Of a stretch of 49,919 nt of DNA, positions 48,141 to 49,919 are shown piece by piece. The notes beneath the pieces were generated by a model. That model ran no database searches. It had not been told where the DNA came from and was given only the letters and a program-made list of their open reading frames with translations. This stretch comes from Burkholderia guangdongensis (lineage in GTDB: Bacteria > Pseudomonadota > Gammaproteobacteria > Burkholderiales > Burkholderiaceae). Position numbers and translations under genes: made by a program. Position 1 is the first letter of the stretch. Every line of letters begins with the position of its first letter. Location of the stretch: contig NZ_JACBNX010000031.1 in assembly GCF_013403875.1 (NCBI RefSeq), positions 1 through 49,919 on the forward strand. The letters are read 5' to 3'.

Positions 48141-48902
48141 ATGTCGGCCACAACGACACCTTTTCCCCACGCGATCCTGTTCGACGCATACGGCACGCTG
48201 TTCGACGTGCACGCCGTCGTCGCGGCCGCCGAGCAGATGTTCCCCGGCCACGGGGATCGACTGTCGCAGCTCTGGCGCCGCAAGCAACTCGAATACTCGC
48301 AACTGCGCACGCTCGCCGATCCGGGCGGCGCGCGCTATCGCCCGTTCTGGGACGTCACGCTCGACGCGCTGCGCTTCGCGACGCGCTCGCTCGGCCTCGC
48401 GCTGAACCGCGCGGCCGAGAAGCGGCTGATGGACGAATACGCGTGTCTGTCGACCTATCCCGACACCGTGCCCGCGCTGCGCCGGCTGCGCGCGCGCACG
48501 CCGCGCCCGTCGCTCGCGATCCTGTCGAACGGCAATCCGCAGATGCTCGACATCGGGGTCAAGAGCGCCGGGATGACCGGCCTGTTCGACCGCGTGCTGT
48601 CGGTCGACGCAGTGCGTTCGTACAAGCCGTGCCCGGCCGCGTACGCACTCGGCACCGACGCGTTCGGGGGGAATCCGCGCGACTTCTTGTTCGTATCGTC
48701 GAACGGCTGGGACGTGGCGGGCGCCGCGTGGTTCGGCTATACGACGTTCTGGTTGAACCGCACCGGCGCCCCCGCCGAGGAACTCGGCGCGCCGCCCGAC
48801 GGCACCGGCTCCGGCATGGCCGACCTGCTCTCCTTTATCGACAACCCGCCGGCTCCGGCCGGCAAGAGCGCAAGCCGCGCGCGCCCCGGCCCGGGCGCGT
48901 AA
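48141..48902 (+). CDS. Haloacid dehalogenase, type II
   Basis: An HAD-superfamily enzyme resembling (S)-2-haloacid dehalogenase, which replaces a halide by hydroxyl on 2-haloalkanoates. From the ATG at 48141 (MSATTTPFPHAILFDAYGTLFDVHAV) it has 253 residues. An ATG 15 bases upstream gives a longer form. The nucleophile is Asp15 in FDAYGTLFD. SNGNPQML, KPCPAAYALG and the late SSNGWDVAGAAWFGYTTFWLNR motif fit dehalogenase type II. A Pro/Ala/Arg-rich tail follows. It lies upstream of aceB by about 57 bases and downstream of a divergent LysR gene. Confidence 0.88.
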   Translation: MSATTTPFPHAILFDAYGTLFDVHAVVAAAEQMFPGHGDRLSQLWRRKQLEYSQLRTLADPGGARYRPFWDVTLDALRFATRSLGLALNRAAEKRLMDEYACLSTYPDTVPALRRLRARTPRPSLAILSNGNPQMLDIGVKSAGMTGLFDRVLSVDAVRSYKPCPAAYALGTDAFGGNPRDFLFVSSNGWDVAGAAWFGYTTFWLNRTGAPAEELGAPPDGTGSGMADLLSFIDNPPAPAGKSASRARPGPGA

Positions 48903-48958
48903 CGCCGCCGCTCTCCCTTCAACGCCACCGCAACTGACCGACCAAGGAGAAACGACTG

Positions 48959-49919
48959 ATGACCACCCAGCTCACGCTGCCGCAAGGCATGGCGATTACC
49001 GGCGAAATCAAGCCCGGCTACGAAACGATCCTGACGCCCGACGCGCTCGCGCTCGTCGCGTCGCTGCACCGCGCGTTCGAGCCGCGCCGCCAGGCCCTGC
49101 TGGCCGCGCGCGTCGAGCGCACGCAGCGCCTGGACGCCGGCGAACGCCCCGACTTCCTCGCCGACACGCAGTCGATCCGCGACGGCGACTGGCGCGTCGC
49201 GCCGCTGCCGGCCGATCTGCAGTGCCGCCGCGTCGAGATCACCGGGCCGGTCGAGCGCAAGATGATCATCAACGCGCTGAACTCCGGCGCCGATTCGTAC
49301 ATGTCGGACTTCGAGGATTCGAACGCGCCGAGCTGGGCGAACCAGATCGTCGGCCAGATCAACCTGAAGGACGCGGTGCGCCGCACGATCTCGCTCGAGC
49401 AGAACGGCAAGACCTACGCGCTCAACGACCGGATCGCGACGCTGATCGTGCGTCCGCGCGGCTGGCATCTGGACGAGAAGCACGTGACGGTCGACGGCCA
49501 GCGCGTGTCCGGCGGCATCTTCGATTTCGCGCTGTTCCTGTTCCACAACGCGAAGGAGCTGATCGCGCGCGGCTCGGGCCCGTACTTCTATCTGCCGAAG
49601 ATGGAGAGCCATCTCGAGGCGCGCCTGTGGAACGACATTTTCGTCGCCGCGCAGGATGCGGTCGGGGTGCCGCGCGGCACGATCCGCGCGACGGTGCTGA
49701 TCGAGACGATCGTCGCCGCGTTCGAGATGGACGAAATCCTGTATGAACTGCGCGAGCACAGCTCGGGCCTGAACGCGGGCCGCTGGGACTACATCTTCTC
49801 GGCGATCAAGAAGTTCAAGAACGACCGCGACTTCTGCCTCGCGGAGCGCTCGCAGATCACGATGACGGTGCCGTTCATGCGCGCGTACGCGCTGCTGCTG
49901 CTGAAGACGTGCCACAAGC
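48959..49919 (+). CDS. aceB: Malate synthase A (C-terminal part missing)
   Basis: AceB condenses glyoxylate and acetyl-CoA to malate, completing the glyoxylate shunt opened by AceA. About 320 residues are visible before the window ends, out of an expected 530 or so. The start (MTTQLTLPQGMAITGEIKPGYETILTP) has AAGGAG nine bases before the ATG. Conserved blocks MSDFEDSNAPSW, IVRPRGWHLDEKH, FYLPKMESHLEARLWND and ATVLIETIVAAFEMDEILYEL identify the A isoform. The HAD gene just upstream may be co-transcribed. Confidence 0.96.
   Translation, partial: MTTQLTLPQGMAITGEIKPGYETILTPDALALVASLHRAFEPRRQALLAARVERTQRLDAGERPDFLADTQSIRDGDWRVAPLPADLQCRRVEITGPVERKMIINALNSGADSYMSDFEDSNAPSWANQIVGQINLKDAVRRTISLEQNGKTYALNDRIATLIVRPRGWHLDEKHVTVDGQRVSGGIFDFALFLFHNAKELIARGSGPYFYLPKMESHLEARLWNDIFVAAQDAVGVPRGTIRATVLIETIVAAFEMDEILYELREHSSGLNAGRWDYIFSAIKKFKNDRDFCLAERSQITMTVPFMRAYALLLLKTCHK

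Overview
The window is a stretch of primary-chromosome DNA from a betaproteobacterium. It is almost certainly a Burkholderia, most likely of the cepacia-complex type. The evidence is the very high GC content, GC-rich third codon positions throughout, and a core gene order (bamA-rseP-dxr-cdsA-uppS-frr-pyrH-tsf-rpsB, then map-glnD, then smc-zipA-ligA) that matches this genus. I identify 40 protein genes. No rRNA, tRNA, CRISPR array, phage or insertion sequence was recognised. bamA is cut by the left edge and aceB by the right edge.

Layout. 1-8.7 kb (minus strand): outer-membrane assembly, isoprenoid/phospholipid precursor synthesis and the translation-factor cluster. rpsB is read first from a good promoter, a hairpin terminator lies between rpsB and tsf, and pyrH, frr, uppS, cdsA, dxr, rseP and bamA follow. 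9.1-14.5 kb (plus): map, glnD and a RluB-type pseudouridine synthase with a 39-bp tandem repeat array inside its coding sequence. 14.5-23.3 kb (minus): def, ligA, zipA, smc, interrupted by a small plus-strand island at 17.4-18.4 kb. 23.4-29.2 kb: an EamA-type permease, then the lysine/diaminopimelate genes dapC-dapD-(YffB-like)-dapE and prmB. 29.4-38.9 kb: cardiolipin synthase, glutathione peroxidase, an ABC-F ATPase, a small hypothetical gene, radA, alr, an LplT-like permease and thiD. 39.0-42.3 kb (minus): a tightly overlapping unit tsaB-rimI-uracil-DNA glycosylase-DUF1853. 42.5-49.9 kb: an acyl-CoA-binding protein, a DEAD-box helicase and the glyoxylate-shunt genes aceA and aceB, with uspA, a LysR regulator and a haloacid dehalogenase between them.

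The most interesting region is the 1-kb island between ligA and zipA. Two overlapping genes there look like a four-helix membrane protein (candidate immunity protein) followed by a glycine-rich peptide precursor. The precursor's leader matches the double-glycine bacteriocin/microcin leader pattern position by position. The pair is preceded by two adjacent perfect palindromes that cover a plausible promoter, and no exporter is present nearby. The second most interesting feature is a roughly 49-codon foreign-looking segment inside ligA. It ends exactly in a palindrome that also supplies a complete ribosome-binding site in front of an internal ATG.

Tandem repeats of several unit lengths (39, 15, 13 and 11 bp) are unusually common for so conserved a region. 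They should make it variable between strains without altering the core gene content.
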